A stretch of 64,000 nt of DNA from contig NC_057009.1 of NCBI RefSeq assembly GCF_000002595.2, positions 7,932,783 through 7,996,782 on the forward strand, read 5' to 3'. The DNA is from Chlamydomonas reinhardtii (taxonomy: Eukaryota; Chlorophyta; Chlorophyceae; Chlamydomonadales; Chlamydomonadaceae). Below the pieces are notes generated by a model, which was not told the origin of the DNA, ran no database searches, and was given only the letters and a program-made list of their open reading frames with translations. The translations under genes and the position numbers were made by a program. Below, piece after piece: positions 1 through 11,700 of the stretch (position 1 is the first letter of the stretch; each line of letters begins with the position of its first letter).

Positions 1-17
1 CCGCGTGTGTGTCCTAG

Positions 18-3000
18 GCTGACTGCGGCTCTGAAGCGCATCAAGGAACTGAACGAGGAGCTGCGGCGGCGGGAGCTGGAGGCCAAGCAGGTAGGCGCAG
101 GCGTTGGCGCCGTGTGGAGGCGGCATCACTGGATGGGCTCCTGAGGATGCTAGCTGAGCTGCTCTGCTGACTTACACTTCGTTTCCTGTCTTCGCGTGAC
201 CCGCTTTCCACCCCTTACACTTCGTTTCCTGTCTTCACGTGGCCCGCTTTCCACCCCTGCCTTCACTGCTATGGCGTGTGTGGCTTCGCAGCGTGACCGC
301 TACACCGCGCAGCTCGAGCGCACCGTGATGGCGCAGCACAGGTCGCTGCAGCAGCAGCGCCGCATGCTGGAGCTGGTGGGGGTGGCGGGAGCAGCCGGAG
401 CAACCGGAGGAGAGGGCGGCAATGCCGCAGCGGCGGAGGTCGGGCCCTCGGCGGCAGCAGCGCAGGGGGGCAGCGGCTCGGGTGCGGAGCCGGTGGGCGC
501 CGAGGCTGGCGGCGGGCAAGCAGCAGCGCAGCCCGGCGCAAACCGTGACCGCGACGTGCTGGTAAGTGGCGGCATGTGGGCTGTGCCGCGTGCGGCAGCG
601 CGGCCTGCGGAAGAGAGCGCTGGCGGCGCCACAGGCGCCGCTCCTGCCGGTGCTGCAGCGCCAACGGGTGTGCGCATGGGCCCAGCGCTGAGGGAGCTGC
701 TGGACAGCATGCGGCAGGGGGGCATGGTGGGTTCGGCACCCACAGGGCTTGCGACAGTCGTGCCAGCGCCTGCCGCCGCACCCGCGCAAGCAACTAGCGC
801 GCCCATCGACACGGCTGCCGCAAACAGCCCACCCGAGCAAGCGGCGGCAGCGGACGCGGCTGCAAGCTTGGCTCCCTGGGCAGCTGCCGTCACCGCTGAC
901 GGCGCGGTGCCGCGGGGCTCGCCGGCTCCTGCCGTCATCCACGCGCAGCTGACGAGTGTGGAGGCTAGTCTGGAGGCTCTCTACCGTGAGTTGGAGGAGT
1001 TCAAGGCCTATGCCGCCTCGCCGTTGGCGCCGGCCGCCTACGGCCGCAGAGGCGCCGGTGGCCGTGCAGGCGCCACCGGTGGCCGGGGGGCAGGCGTGGG
1101 GCCGGCGGGAAGGCGGGCGCTGGAGGAGGAGGAGCAAGAGGAGGAGCTAGAGGGCGAGGAGGGCCTTGCAGCAGCACACGCGGAGGCGGAAGAGCAGGAC
1201 GCAGAGCTGGGCGGAGATTATGGCGGTGCTTGCAAGGAAGAAGGCGAGGAGGTTGAGGAGGCGCCCGGGGAGCTGTGGCGCGGCCGGCAGCTGTTTGGAG
1301 AGGGCTACAGCCTTGCGGCGTCGCCGGCTGGCGCTGCCAGGCTGCAGGCTGGTGGCTCCCGAGCCGGACGCGGCGCCTGGCACTATCCGAGTCCGTCGTT
1401 GGACCATCCGTATTCTCTGGGCGTCGACAACACATACGGGGCCGTGCATGGCGACAGCGTTGACGTCACAAGCGCGGACATGGGCACCACCGGCGCCGGT
1501 GCCCGGCCTTGGAGCCCTGGTGGCGGCAGCAGCGTGGGCCGGGCGTGGGAGGACCGCGCGAGCTGCGGGCCGGCCGCCTCCCGGCGGGGTGCTCAGTCGC
1601 GCGCGTCGCGTGACGTGGCGGTAGCGGCGGCGGCAATGGAGGTGGCGGCAAGCGCTCGTGCGCTGTCGTCAGGCGCGCGCGGCTCGGTGGCGTCCAGTCA
1701 GGCGCACGCGGACCGCAGTGGCACTGGCAGCTACCCCCACACGGACGGGCCGGTGGAGGTCGGTGATTGGTTTGCAGCCGACGGCACCAGCGAAGGGTCC
1801 CAGGTGCGCTCGCACAGCGACCGGCGGCGAGAGAGCAGCGTGACGGCCTCAGCGGGTGCAGCAGCGTCTGGCCGCCGCCCAAGCTCGTCCGCATCGGAGC
1901 GGCCACCCCTGGGGGCAGGGCAGCGGCCCGGCTCCGCAGGCCTCCCGCCCTCCTCCGCCGCCGCCTCGACGTCAGGTCGGGAGGCCATGGCCGGTCGCAA
2001 GCCTCTGCCTGCCTCTGCCGCCAGCGCCGCGGCTGTGGCCGCCGCGCGCTCCTCAGTGGGAAGTGCTGGCGGGTGCCGCGACAGCACTTGCGGCGGCGGT
2101 GGCAGCGCGAAGGGTGGCTTGGACAGCGGCCTGGGCAGCGCCCGCATGTCAGACGGCGAGGCGGCGCTGCTGGAGGTGCTGTACGCCACGCAGCAGCATT
2201 TGGATGACGTGGAGGCGGCCCAGCAGCAGTACCAGCGGCAGCAGGCGTCAGCAGCGGCGCGCAGCGCGAGCAGCGCCGCCGGCAGCCGCTCAGGCAGGCA
2301 GCTGCAGGAGCAGGAGCAGGGCAGCGCGTGGGGGCATGAGGCGTTCCAGCAGCAGCCCGGCTCCTCGCGCTGGCCGCTCGAGGACAGCTTCGGCAACGCT
2401 GGGGCCGGCAGCGCGCGCAGCGGTGTGGGCCGGGCGGCAGCCGGGATGTCCACAGGGGTGACGACAGGAGGCGAGGGTGATGCTGGGGCCAACTGGGAAA
2501 GCCACGACAGCCCGAGCCACAGCCGCTTTTCAACCGACCTTGCCTCCGTGGCTGAAGAGTCTCGCGCCTCCGGAGCAGCTGCCTCTGGTGTGGCTGGTTC
2601 TGTGCACAGTGGGCGTGCTGCAGCACAGGTCCGCACGCGCGGCTCTTCTGCCGCAATGCTGGAGGAGGAGCAGCCGCGGAAGCCGCTCCCGACACACATG
2701 CTGGGTCACCTGCTCCGCTGCAGCCACCTCACACCCGGCTGCACACACAAGGTCCAGGTGGCAGGGTACGCCGCGTCCGCCTCGGCGCGGTCTGCTGCGG
2801 CGGCCAGCCGTGGCAGCGCCGCTCGCTCCGGCGTCAGTGCTGCCAGCAGGCCTGGCGCGCCCATCTCAGTCGGCCCCTCGACCATTGGGACCGGCGCATC
2901 ATCATCTCGTTCAGGCGCAGGAGGCTCGGTGCCCATCGCCGCCTCAGCAGGCGCCGCTGCGCCGTCGCCTCGCCGCAGCCCGCGCGTGTCAGAGGGCCAC

Positions 3001-4703
3001 CGCATCCTCCGTTCCAGCGCCTCGGGTGACGCGGCTGCCTCCTTCCAGGCTAGCGGCAGCACCGGCAGCCCGGACGAAAACCGTGCGTGCCACAGTGGCA
3101 CCGGCATCAGTTCATCTTATGGGCATGTTGGCGCGGCTTCTCACCGGTCAGACGCCGGCAGCGCGCACATGCGCAGCCCGAGAGCGCCTGTAACGTCTGG
3201 AGATGCCGGGCGCGGCGGCGCCGCACTATCCATTAAGGACAAGCTGAGCCCGCGGAACAGCAGGTGCGTTGATTGCAGTATTTTAGGGCATTCGCAATGG
3301 GGCATGACGCCGTCGCGGCTCTGCAAAGTACCGTATCGTATGGTGGATAGTGCATGTGCCTGACCTTGCCCTGCCCTGCTGCACATGTCTGTAGTGCAAG
3401 CGGCGTGGCGTTAGCCTGGGTGCCGGGCGGCGGGCCGCACGTGCGCCGCAGCTCCGACAACGCATCAGCGCCCGCGTCAGAGACTGGCTCGGTGGCTTCC
3501 AAGGGCATCAGTCGTAGGCCGGCTGCGTCGCCTCCTCTGTCGCGCGGCTCCACGGCGGCGGGCTCCGCGCAGCAGCGCTCACACGGGCCGGGGGGCTTGC
3601 CGCCCGTGTCTGCGCTGCTAGCTAGCCTTGATGCTGGCTCGGAAGGCAGCCGCCGCCACACCGCGGCTGACAGCGGGTCAGTGCCAGCGGCGCGAGTCCA
3701 TGAAACGGGTGCTTGTGCCAATGCTGACGAGGGCAGCGGCTCAGAGGGAGGCGGCGGCCGCCAGGTGCCCACCCGAACCACGCTGGCGGGCTGGCTTGGA
3801 GAAGCATCAAGCGCCGGACAGGCAGCGGCGGCAGCAGCAGCAGCAGTGGCGCCAAGCGCAGCTGCGCATCAGCATGGCAACGCCGCAGGCGGCGAAACGG
3901 AGGCCGCCACAGCCGCCAGTGGCTCTGCGCCCCCCTCAGCGGCTGTAGCGGCCGCGGCCCTGCACAGGCTGAGGGAACAGCGCCTGTCCCAGCGCCTGTC
4001 AAGCGGGGGGCCTCCGCAAGCCAGGGTACAGCAGCAGCAGGGTTCGACCGGAGGGCCAACTGCATCCTCGCCGCAGAGTTCAGAGCATGAGCGCGGCGGC
4101 GTCAGCAGCGCAGCGGTGGCACGGGGTGGCGTGGAAGGCCAGGTGCAGATTGCGCCCTTGGCAGTGGCGGGGCCTGAGCTTGGGGTCGGTGCAGCCGGCG
4201 ACCTGGCGGTCCAGGTGCAGGTGGATGCAGGCGGCTCGGTGCCAGACCTGGTTCCACTCTCGGTGGTGGAGGTGATGGCGGCGGCACCGCCGCCTTTGGA
4301 AGGCGAAGGCAGCCTCCGAGCGTTGCGAGAGGTGATGCGGCAACAAGGCGCTGCAAGGAGGACTGGCGCCAGCGAAGGTGCTCCCGCCGCGCAGCCCGCC
4401 TCATCAGCCGTTTCTGCAAACAGCGCCGGATCCCCAGAGGTGGTTCCGGTGCAAAGCGTAGTGGCGGACAGGGCGAGCTGGGCCAGCGCTACAGGCACCG
4501 GTTGCGCATCTGGCGCTGAGAGCCTGAGCACATTCAATGCGCAGCAAGCAAGGCCCGGGAGCGGGGCCAACACAGCCACAAGCAGGCCGCGCGCCGCACC
4601 GTCGCCGCAACACCCTCTGATGACGTTGCTTGGCCAGGCCTCAGCTGACCTGCAGATCTTGTCGAGCCGGCTCGGGGTGAGCCCGCTAGTGTGGGGCCGA
4701 TAG
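18..4703 (+). CDS. Large low-complexity protein with a coiled coil, 5' end outside window
   Basis: Partial gene; its upstream exons lie outside the window. Exons seen: 18..90, 292..3263 and 3395..4703 (a second acceptor six bases downstream, 3401, is also in frame). About 1450 residues are visible. The first exon and the start of the second form a charged coiled coil (LTAALKRIKELNEELRRREL, then RDRYTAQLERTVMAQHRSLQ). The remainder is mostly Ala/Gly/Ser/Arg-rich low complexity with short Glu-rich and Gln-rich patches; a possible helix, TSVEASLEALYRELEEFKAY, lies near 950-1010. The stop at 4701-4703 follows a more ordered tail (LMTLLGQASADLQILSSRLG). Codon bias and unbroken frames of about 3 kb and 1.3 kb support coding. 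I do not recognise the family; a scaffold or cytoskeletal role is only a guess from composition. A good donor (GTAAGT at 563) and an in-phase acceptor near 948 leave open an optional 129-codon intron. Confidence 0.72.
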
Positions 4704-5275
4704 GAGTTCACTTCATTCCAAGGAGGCCGTGATTGGCCAGGGCACGGGGGCTACGGCGGTCGGGTCGTGTGGGAGCCCATGAGGTGGCTGACATCATTTT
4801 GGCAGCATACAGTTCCGTCTGGCCGGCCCTTGAGGCATCCATGGCTCCTGCAGAAATCGCAGCGCCTCGACACGAGTCAACATGTGTTTGGTCCAGACGA
4901 TAACCGGGACAGTGTACGACATGACGAGGGCTGTCGCTGGGAAACAGGCCGCATGGTAACAGCGCCTCACATCACGGAACTAGGCAACTGGAAGACCCTG
5001 TGGCCAGGGTTGTTGCCTGGTCCCGGTGAACGGTTGGGGGAAGTGTTATGCTGAAAACTTAGGGCAGGTGCTTGCAAGCAGAGTGCGAGACACGTTGGAA
5101 TGGTGACGCCTGCAATGATGTGACCCTTTCAACGTCTGAGCGCCCGCTTGGAGCAATGTATGCGGTGTGTGACGATGCATGCTACACCACAGTATGGTAT
5201 GCATAAACGCCCATGGATGCATTAGATGACATCAACGCTCCTTTGGAAACGTGCACAACAAGTTACATTTGGGTC

Positions 5276-5389
5276 AGGGCAAAAGCCCCTCAAAAACAGA
5301 GAGAAGCGGCGTGAGGAGCAAAACTCGCGGATCTCTTTAGTAAAAGGCGAAAGAGATATTCGCTACGCGTTCAGCTCACCGCAGATATT
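5276..5389 (-). ncRNA. U5: U5 spliceosomal snRNA, copy 1
   Basis: Read on the minus strand, the element contains the invariant U5 loop I (CGCCUUUUACU) closed by a perfect eight-base stem (AUCUCUUU / AAAGAGAU). This matches the strongly conserved core of U5 RNAs. Below it lie an internal loop, a CGCG/CGCG helix and a GAGC/GCUC helix. The basal stem GCGG/CCGC closes the 5' domain. A U-rich Sm-type site (GUUUUUG) follows, then a terminal hairpin (GGGGC-UUUU-GCCC), exactly the U5 order. Length is about 114 nt, as expected for U5. U5 holds the two exons against each other during splicing. The ends are estimated from alignment with the second copy at 28575-28689. Confidence 0.93.
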
Positions 5390-5447
5390 GAATAATGATG
5401 TGTTGACACACCCGACCCAGTAAACCGTGCCTGGGCGGGCAGACCTT

Positions 5448-5462
5448 GCGTGATGGTGGGTG
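5448..5462 (-). promoter_or_regulatory. Upstream element of U5 copy 1 (USE/PSE-like)
   Basis: Minus-strand ACCCACCATCACGCA lies about 60 nt upstream of the estimated U5 start. The same block, differing at one base over the core, stands at the same distance before the second U5 gene. It resembles the plant snRNA upstream sequence element (RTCCCACATCG). Role as the polymerase recruitment site is inferred from position and conservation. Confidence 0.6.
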
Positions 5463-7562
5463 GTTCATGGTTCGGCCAACGGCCTCACCCCACGCCACCA
5501 ATCAAGGCGACTGGCATCCTCCTGCACGCGTGTGACTTAAGACATAACCCGACTTGCATGGAGTCCTAAGAGGATGGTGCTAGCTGCTCAGCTGCTACGG
5601 GAACCTGAGCCCAGGTTACCGCCCCCCGCCTGTGCCGCAAAGCCATCCAGGGTAGTCACGGGTAGTACACTTGTGGCCACGCCTACGTATTTCGCAATCG
5701 CGCAGTCGCATGCATGCTTAGGGTGTGGGATCAGCATCACTTTCTAATGCTTTAGGGCTCTCGGGACTGAGGGAAGAACACTTTCAGCCATGTTGCTGCA
5801 GCCGTGAACACGGGGGAAAACACTATCGGCCTTTCGGGACTGACCCGGGACTCCCCTACATAGTTGCAGGGCCAGACTGCCAGCACCTCGCATGTCGCGG
5901 CAGAAGTTGCCCCCTACTGCCCTACCCCAGTAGTACTCCCCTAGACGACTGCATGGGGCTCGGTCTACAGAAGCGTGTGGGTGCTGCGGCGTCATGTGCA
6001 CCGCGTACGTCCGCATCCAGTCAACGCCCATGCGCGCAGCAGTTGGCACCGCCAATCTGCTGCGGATCTAGTTGCACGTGCTCTTACCTCCCGTTCATCA
6101 CAGGCATGCACCCGGGTGTCGTACTACGATAAGGAAGGTGCGATGCAGCGATGGGACAGGGTAGGGTGTGCGATGGGACAGGTAGGGGGCAGGTTGGCGT
6201 AATCCCCGAGTGTGCAGTGTATGTCGTACCACGGTATGGCCTGTGCCTCCTTGAGTGTCCTAATGCAAGAATTCCCCACACTGAGGGTCGCGAATCGGCG
6301 AGCTCAGGCCTTGCGCCCTTGCGCCTAGCTATCCAAGCAAGTGCACTTGCAGTGTGGGAGGGGGTGTAGGGCGTCCTCCCCCCCTGAAAAACGATGTGCA
6401 GTTTGAGGTATGGGAGGGGTTGTCCCGCCCCCACAAGCGAGCTAGCTACGTGACTGTGCCGTCTCGCATGACTTGGTTCTTGTGACGCGTCCCTCTTTTA
6501 GGACAAGAAATATATGGCCTGCCCCTGCGCACCTTACAGGGACCCATGGGCACATGGTCTTTGTACAGCTGCGCATCTAGCTACCAGTTGCAAGCAGCCA
6601 CAAGGAGTCAGGGCACGCCAGCTCCCAGCTGCCTTGGGTAGCCTAGGCAGCCCACGCACCCTGCAGGGCATCGCCCCCCTGGCCCTCAACCTCACGCGTA
6701 CATACGGTATTCCTACCGAAGTTGCCGTGCTTGGTGTCCGCTAATAAGGCACCGTAACCCAATGACCAACAGCTCTCCTGCGCGCAGCAACTTGCCTTTC
6801 CGAGGTTGCCCCTCATTCGCCAGGTGTGACCGCAGTACAACCACAAACGCATTCAATACCGCAGCAGTCGCAAATTCCCATGTCGGCCTGGCTTCCCACA
6901 CACATGCTCACGTAAATGGCACAATTTCGTATTACATATGAATGCGCCGTACTTGCTCATGCAATATGCGCCGACCTTTCTTGCCCTCCTATTACCGTAC
7001 CGTACAACTGATATTTAGTCTTCCTCACACGCGCCAAAGATGCTCATGCGGTCCAGCCACTAAAGTGCCCCGAACGCTGCCGACCAGAAACCATGGCCTG
7101 TGCCCCCGATGGTGTTCGAGTGCAAGAATGTCCGACCTATCTAGGCGGCGTGATGCACGGGAACATGCCTACAGTGCTGTTGACGCAACCCTCTGGTAGA
7201 GTCCAGGGCTGCACGCCTGCTGCACACCCGACATGTGCTGCAGCGGCGAAATGCCATAAAACAAGAATGTGCCACTGCCTTCCGCCACACCCCCACCTGA
7301 TTCAGAGCAAAGCCGAGGGCCCTGCGTCCGGCCCCCGCGCGTGCGGTGCCACGACCGCCGATGGGCATCCTGGGAGCCGTCAGCCGGGCAACAAATGACA
7401 CAATTAGTTCGTTGGTCTTCATTTTTGGCAACGCGAGCGCGGAGATGAAGACATCGCGCACATGGCACAGATAGGACGACATAAACCATTTCAGTGTGCA
7501 TCAGCCCAGCACCCATGCGCTCTCTGCTGCACGTTGCGTGTTTGGACAATCGCGGTCCGGGC

Positions 7563-7597
7563 GGGTTGTAGATACCAGCCCAAAGTAAACCGAACCC
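7563..7597 (+). repeat. Short dispersed repeat, intergenic copy
   Basis: The 35-bp block contains TTGTAGATACCAGCCCAAAG followed by AAACCGAACC. Near-identical or related blocks occur at 41379-41417 (plus) and 31588-31623 (minus), with weaker partial copies at 32352-32367 and about 47430-47463. Too short to assign to a transposon family; it may be a conserved end of one. Confidence 0.6.
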
Positions 7598-8754
7598 ATG
7601 GGGATATAGTTAACCCCTGAACAATCCCCACATTCTATCATTGTTTGCCATTCAGCACTCAATGACCCTCCCATAACTTGCAGCCATACGTACAAACCCG
7701 TTGCACCTGCATGCCGCCGCGGGCTCTTTCACTGTTCGACCGTTGGCATTCCGAGCATCCGTTGGGTTCCGTGTCAGAGAGCTCCGCCATACACCCTACT
7801 CAAGTGTTTCCTTTGCAAAGCCACATAACGTGCGTTTCAGCATGCATTGGGGGACTCTGCACCCACTTGCACCGCTACGCACATGCATACAGATGCATAT
7901 CAACCTCAGCCCAAAGGTTCTCAGAATCTACTGATCCCCTGGTCCTCTCCACCATCATTGTGGCATTGACTCCGTACCAAGACTTACTGTTCTGACCATA
8001 CAACAGCACTCTTTGCAGGGACATCTCCCGCAAACTGGTAATGGAAGGCGACACAGGATATCAAGGTGCGGCGGGACGGGTTACCAGCGTTGACACGGAG
8101 TTTGATTACGACCAAGACAACGATGATTCCATAGCATATCTGAAGATATTAGGACCGCACTGGCTCTCATCGATACATTGGCAGCTGCTAATAACCAGCA
8201 CCGCCCGCAGAAGCGGAAGGAGGACACGTAGACACATGTGGACACAGGCACACGTGGCAAGCACGCCGCGAACGACCCAGTCCCATAAAGGCGAGTGTCC
8301 GATGCGCATGCCTTGACGTACTGTAATGCCGGGGTTTAACAGCGCACGCAAAATCACTCCCAGCGAGAGTGTAATCGAGTACCATGTCCTAATGCATGCA
8401 AGGGCGCACTTGACATAGCCGCAGCCTCGGGTAGCAAGGGCGATCATATGGCCCAATTTTGCGAAGAGCCCATTTCATTACTATATGTCATTCCATCACA
8501 CACCGATCATGATACCCCCAGGTTCACAAAACCGAGGGTACCGTAAACGCAATGCAGACCAAGACTCTCCTGCGCTCATCACCAGCAACCGTACTGTTGC
8601 ATACCGCGCCTCATCTTAATTGTCCGCCTTGCGCTTGTTCTCTATGGGCGGAATCACACCCTTTCCATCCGCGAACACCTGCCGCCAGCGACGAACTGGC
8701 GGCCCTGCGTCGCAGCCCGACACAATCACCCGCCTCGCCCACCAGACCGCATAT

Positions 8755-8759
8755 TTACA
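8755..8759 (-). terminator. Candidate TGTAA polyadenylation motif of the Myb gene
   Basis: Minus-strand TGTAA about 18 nt after the stop codon. The motif is the usual volvocine polyadenylation signal, but a 3' UTR this short would be unusual, so it may be fortuitous. Confidence 0.25.
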
Positions 8760-8777
8760 CTATCACCTTCAACCCAT

Positions 8778-11700
8778 TCAACCCAATAGAGTGTCAATGT
8801 CCTCACTGTTCAATCCCATGACGCAGGACGCGTCGGTCATGGCGGGATGACGGAGTCCGTCATCGTACAACCTCTGCTGCAGCTGGTTTACAGGCGCCGA
8901 GCCAACCGGCCCCATGGCAGGCGCCGCCGCCAGCCCTGCCGACCGAATCGCAATCACGCTGACACGCGGCTGGACTGCCATGGGCGAGTGCGAAGCCATG
9001 GCCGGTGACAGCCCGCCCGCAGCTGCTAGCAGAACCGGCGGCGCAGAGCTGTGCAGCAGCCGGTCAGCACTTGCCGCCGTAAGGCCGACACTGTGGCCCA
9101 GAGCCATGGGCTGGAAGCCGCCGGCACCAGGCACCGCGCCCATGTGGAATGCAAAGCTGCTGCCGCCCTGGCTTGAAGTAGCACGCGAAACAGCCGCCGC
9201 CGCGGCAGCAGCTGTGATTGCTGCGGCGTCACCGCCGGCAACCCCGGCGCCGGCACTGTTTTGAGCGGCCGCCAGTAGCGATACCAGCTGCTGGTGGGGT
9301 TGCTGCGAGGCAAGCTGCTGCTGCTGCTGCGGCGGCGCAGCAGGGGGCTGCGGCATGTACGGCCGTGTCATGTGCGGTCGCTGCTGCGCAGTGCTCGGGA
9401 AGCTAATGACCCTGGCGACAGGAGAGGGCAGCAGCAGCGGTGGCATGCCCCCTGCTGCCTGCTGCTGAAGCGGAAGGGATGTGTACATTGGCAATTGGCC
9501 TGTGAAAAAGGTCTCAGGCACAGAGGCCGCCGCATGCAAGCCCGACAGCGGCCGCGGCTGCTGCTGCCCCCAGAGCGAGGTGGTTGTGGGTTTGGCCGCG
9601 GCGGCGGCGGCGGACAGGGCCACGCGCCCCTGCGGCGGCCCCGCGTGCAACTGCTCAAACTCGAAGCGCTGCAGTGACAAATGAGGCATGTCGTGTGAGG
9701 GCCGCCGGATTGGACGTCCCTCTTGTTGCTGCTGCTGCAGTGAAAACTCCTGCCGGTTGCGCTTCGCCGCCGCCGACGGTGTGGCACCAGCATCAGCATG
9801 CTCCAGCTCTTGCTGCGGCTCTCGCCATTGCTTGGATTGCATGTTCAGGGGCTGCGGCTGCTGCGGTTGCTGGTGTTGTTGCTGCAGATGCATCGCAGGC
9901 TTGATGCTTCCAAGGCCACCGCTACCTCCGTGCATCAACAGCGCGCTGTCGCTCGTTGCAAGTGCAGCGGCCATCGCAAGGCGCAGGTCGTGGCTGCTGG
10001 TGTCGCTTGCGTTGTCAGTTCCACTGACGCTACTGCCGCCACCGAGGCTCCAGCTCCCGATGCCGGCAGTAGCAGCGGCGCTGCTGTGCCCATGCAGCAG
10101 CAAATGGCCCAACCCGTCGCTGCCGCCTCCCGACTGCAGCGGTCGCCCGGCTGCAGCGGCCGTGAATGCAGCCGGCGGCAACGCCAGCTGCTGTCCGTCG
10201 GCCCAGCTGTGCGCGAGGCTGCTAGCAGAGTCCCGTGTGTGCTGTCGTGGCGAGAGCAGCAGAGGCCCGCCGCCAAGCGGCTGCGGCAGGCTGCGGCCTG
10301 ATGGGCCTGATGGGCCCGTGGTCGTGAAATCCCAGCCCGCCCCTGTCGCCAACTGTGTCTGGGTGCTGATCACCAAGCCTCCCAGGAAATACGCCGGTTG
10401 CTGCTGTTGCTGTTGCTGCTGTTGCTGCTGGTGTTGTTGTTGCTGCCGCGAACTCAAGGTGGGGCCCATGGGGCTCTGGGGCTGCAGCACCGTACCCGCC
10501 GCTACTGCTGCTGCCGCAGGGCCAGCCGGGCCTACCGGGCCGCCATAGCCGCCGATGCCTCCATCTGCACTGGCGCTATCAAGCGTTGGTGAGAGCGGTA
10601 GAGCGACGACTGGACTGCCCATGTCAACGATTTCAGCTCTGTCGCAGCCGATTTCTGTTAAGGCGCTGAAAGAGCCCGGCAGGGGCGGCGCCCGCAGCCG
10701 CAATGCGCCGACGGCGAGGCCGCCAGCTGCGCCCGCCTCCTCCTCCTCCTCCTCCTCCTCCTCCAGATTAGAAGCAGCTGTGCGGTCTGGCAACCCAGCT
10801 GTACTTAACCCGTCATCAGCAAGCGAGACGTTGCCGGCCGCGGCCTCGGTAGCAGCAGGGCCGGCGGTGGCAATGGCGCATGCAGAGAGGGCCGTGGTCG
10901 CCGCAACAAGCTCGGCCGCCGCCCTGCCCGCGTCGGACGCAGGCAAAGCGGCGGCCGCAAAAGTTTCTCCGGCGCTGGGAGGAGCAGAAGCATCTTGCAG
11001 GTTGCCGCTGCCGACGGCGGACAGCCGCCTCCGAGGGGCTGTGCGTGGCGGCTGCATGGAGCCTGCGGCATCCGCAGCCGCGGCCACACCGCTGCCGGCC
11101 CCCACAACTGCACTGCCCTTGGCCGCAACACCTCCTTCGCCGCTTGCGCTCGGGCCAGCAGCAGTGCCCGTGCTGCCGCTGTCACCGCCCCAGCTGGTGT
11201 GCGTGGAGCCGGGGTTGCTATGGTCGCTGCGGCGCTGGCGGCGGCGGTGGGGCTGTGCGTCCCCAATGACCTCACCGTCTGTGGTTGACGCCACGCGAGC
11301 GGGCGCCTGCTGCCGAGACGACCTCTGCCACCGCGCTGCCGCCGCGTCAGCGGGGTCGCTGGCTGTGCGCTGCAGCGCCGCCGCCGACACGTGCGCCGCT
11401 GCCGCTGCGGCCGCCTGCGCAGCAGCCGCACCGCGGCTGGCCATGAGGGTCCCGAGCTGTGCCTCAGACTTGCGCCGTGCCCGCGGCTGGGCTAAACATT
11501 TTGCACGGACGCCACTCGTCTGCCGCGCCTCTGCCGGAGAGACACCCGCCACCACCGTTGCGGCGGCAGCAGCGCTAGCGGGCGCAGTTTCCTGCTCCGC
11601 CGCTGCTGAGGCTCTTGCCCGGGGAGATTCCCGCTGCAGCTCTTCGCACAAGCGCTTTGCCTTCTCAAAGGCGGCTTGGCGAAAAGCTGGGTCCTCGGCG

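Larger units (their letters stand above)
4704..8777. other. Convergent intergenic spacer with U5 gene
   Basis: About 4 kb between two converging stop codons. Base composition is visibly less GC-rich than the flanking genes, open frames are short, and none shows algal codon bias or a recognisable product. Apart from the U5 snRNA gene and its upstream element, and one copy of a short dispersed repeat at 7563-7597, I see nothing I can name. It presumably contains the 3' UTRs of both flanking genes, but I could not find a convincing TGTAA signal for the left-hand gene. Confidence 0.6.

Noticed and set aside
5276-5389. Interpretation of the paired element as a SINE or MITE
   Set aside because: The element matches U5 loop I, Sm site and terminal hairpin in order, and the two copies keep their basal stem by paired changes, which a decaying transposon would not do.
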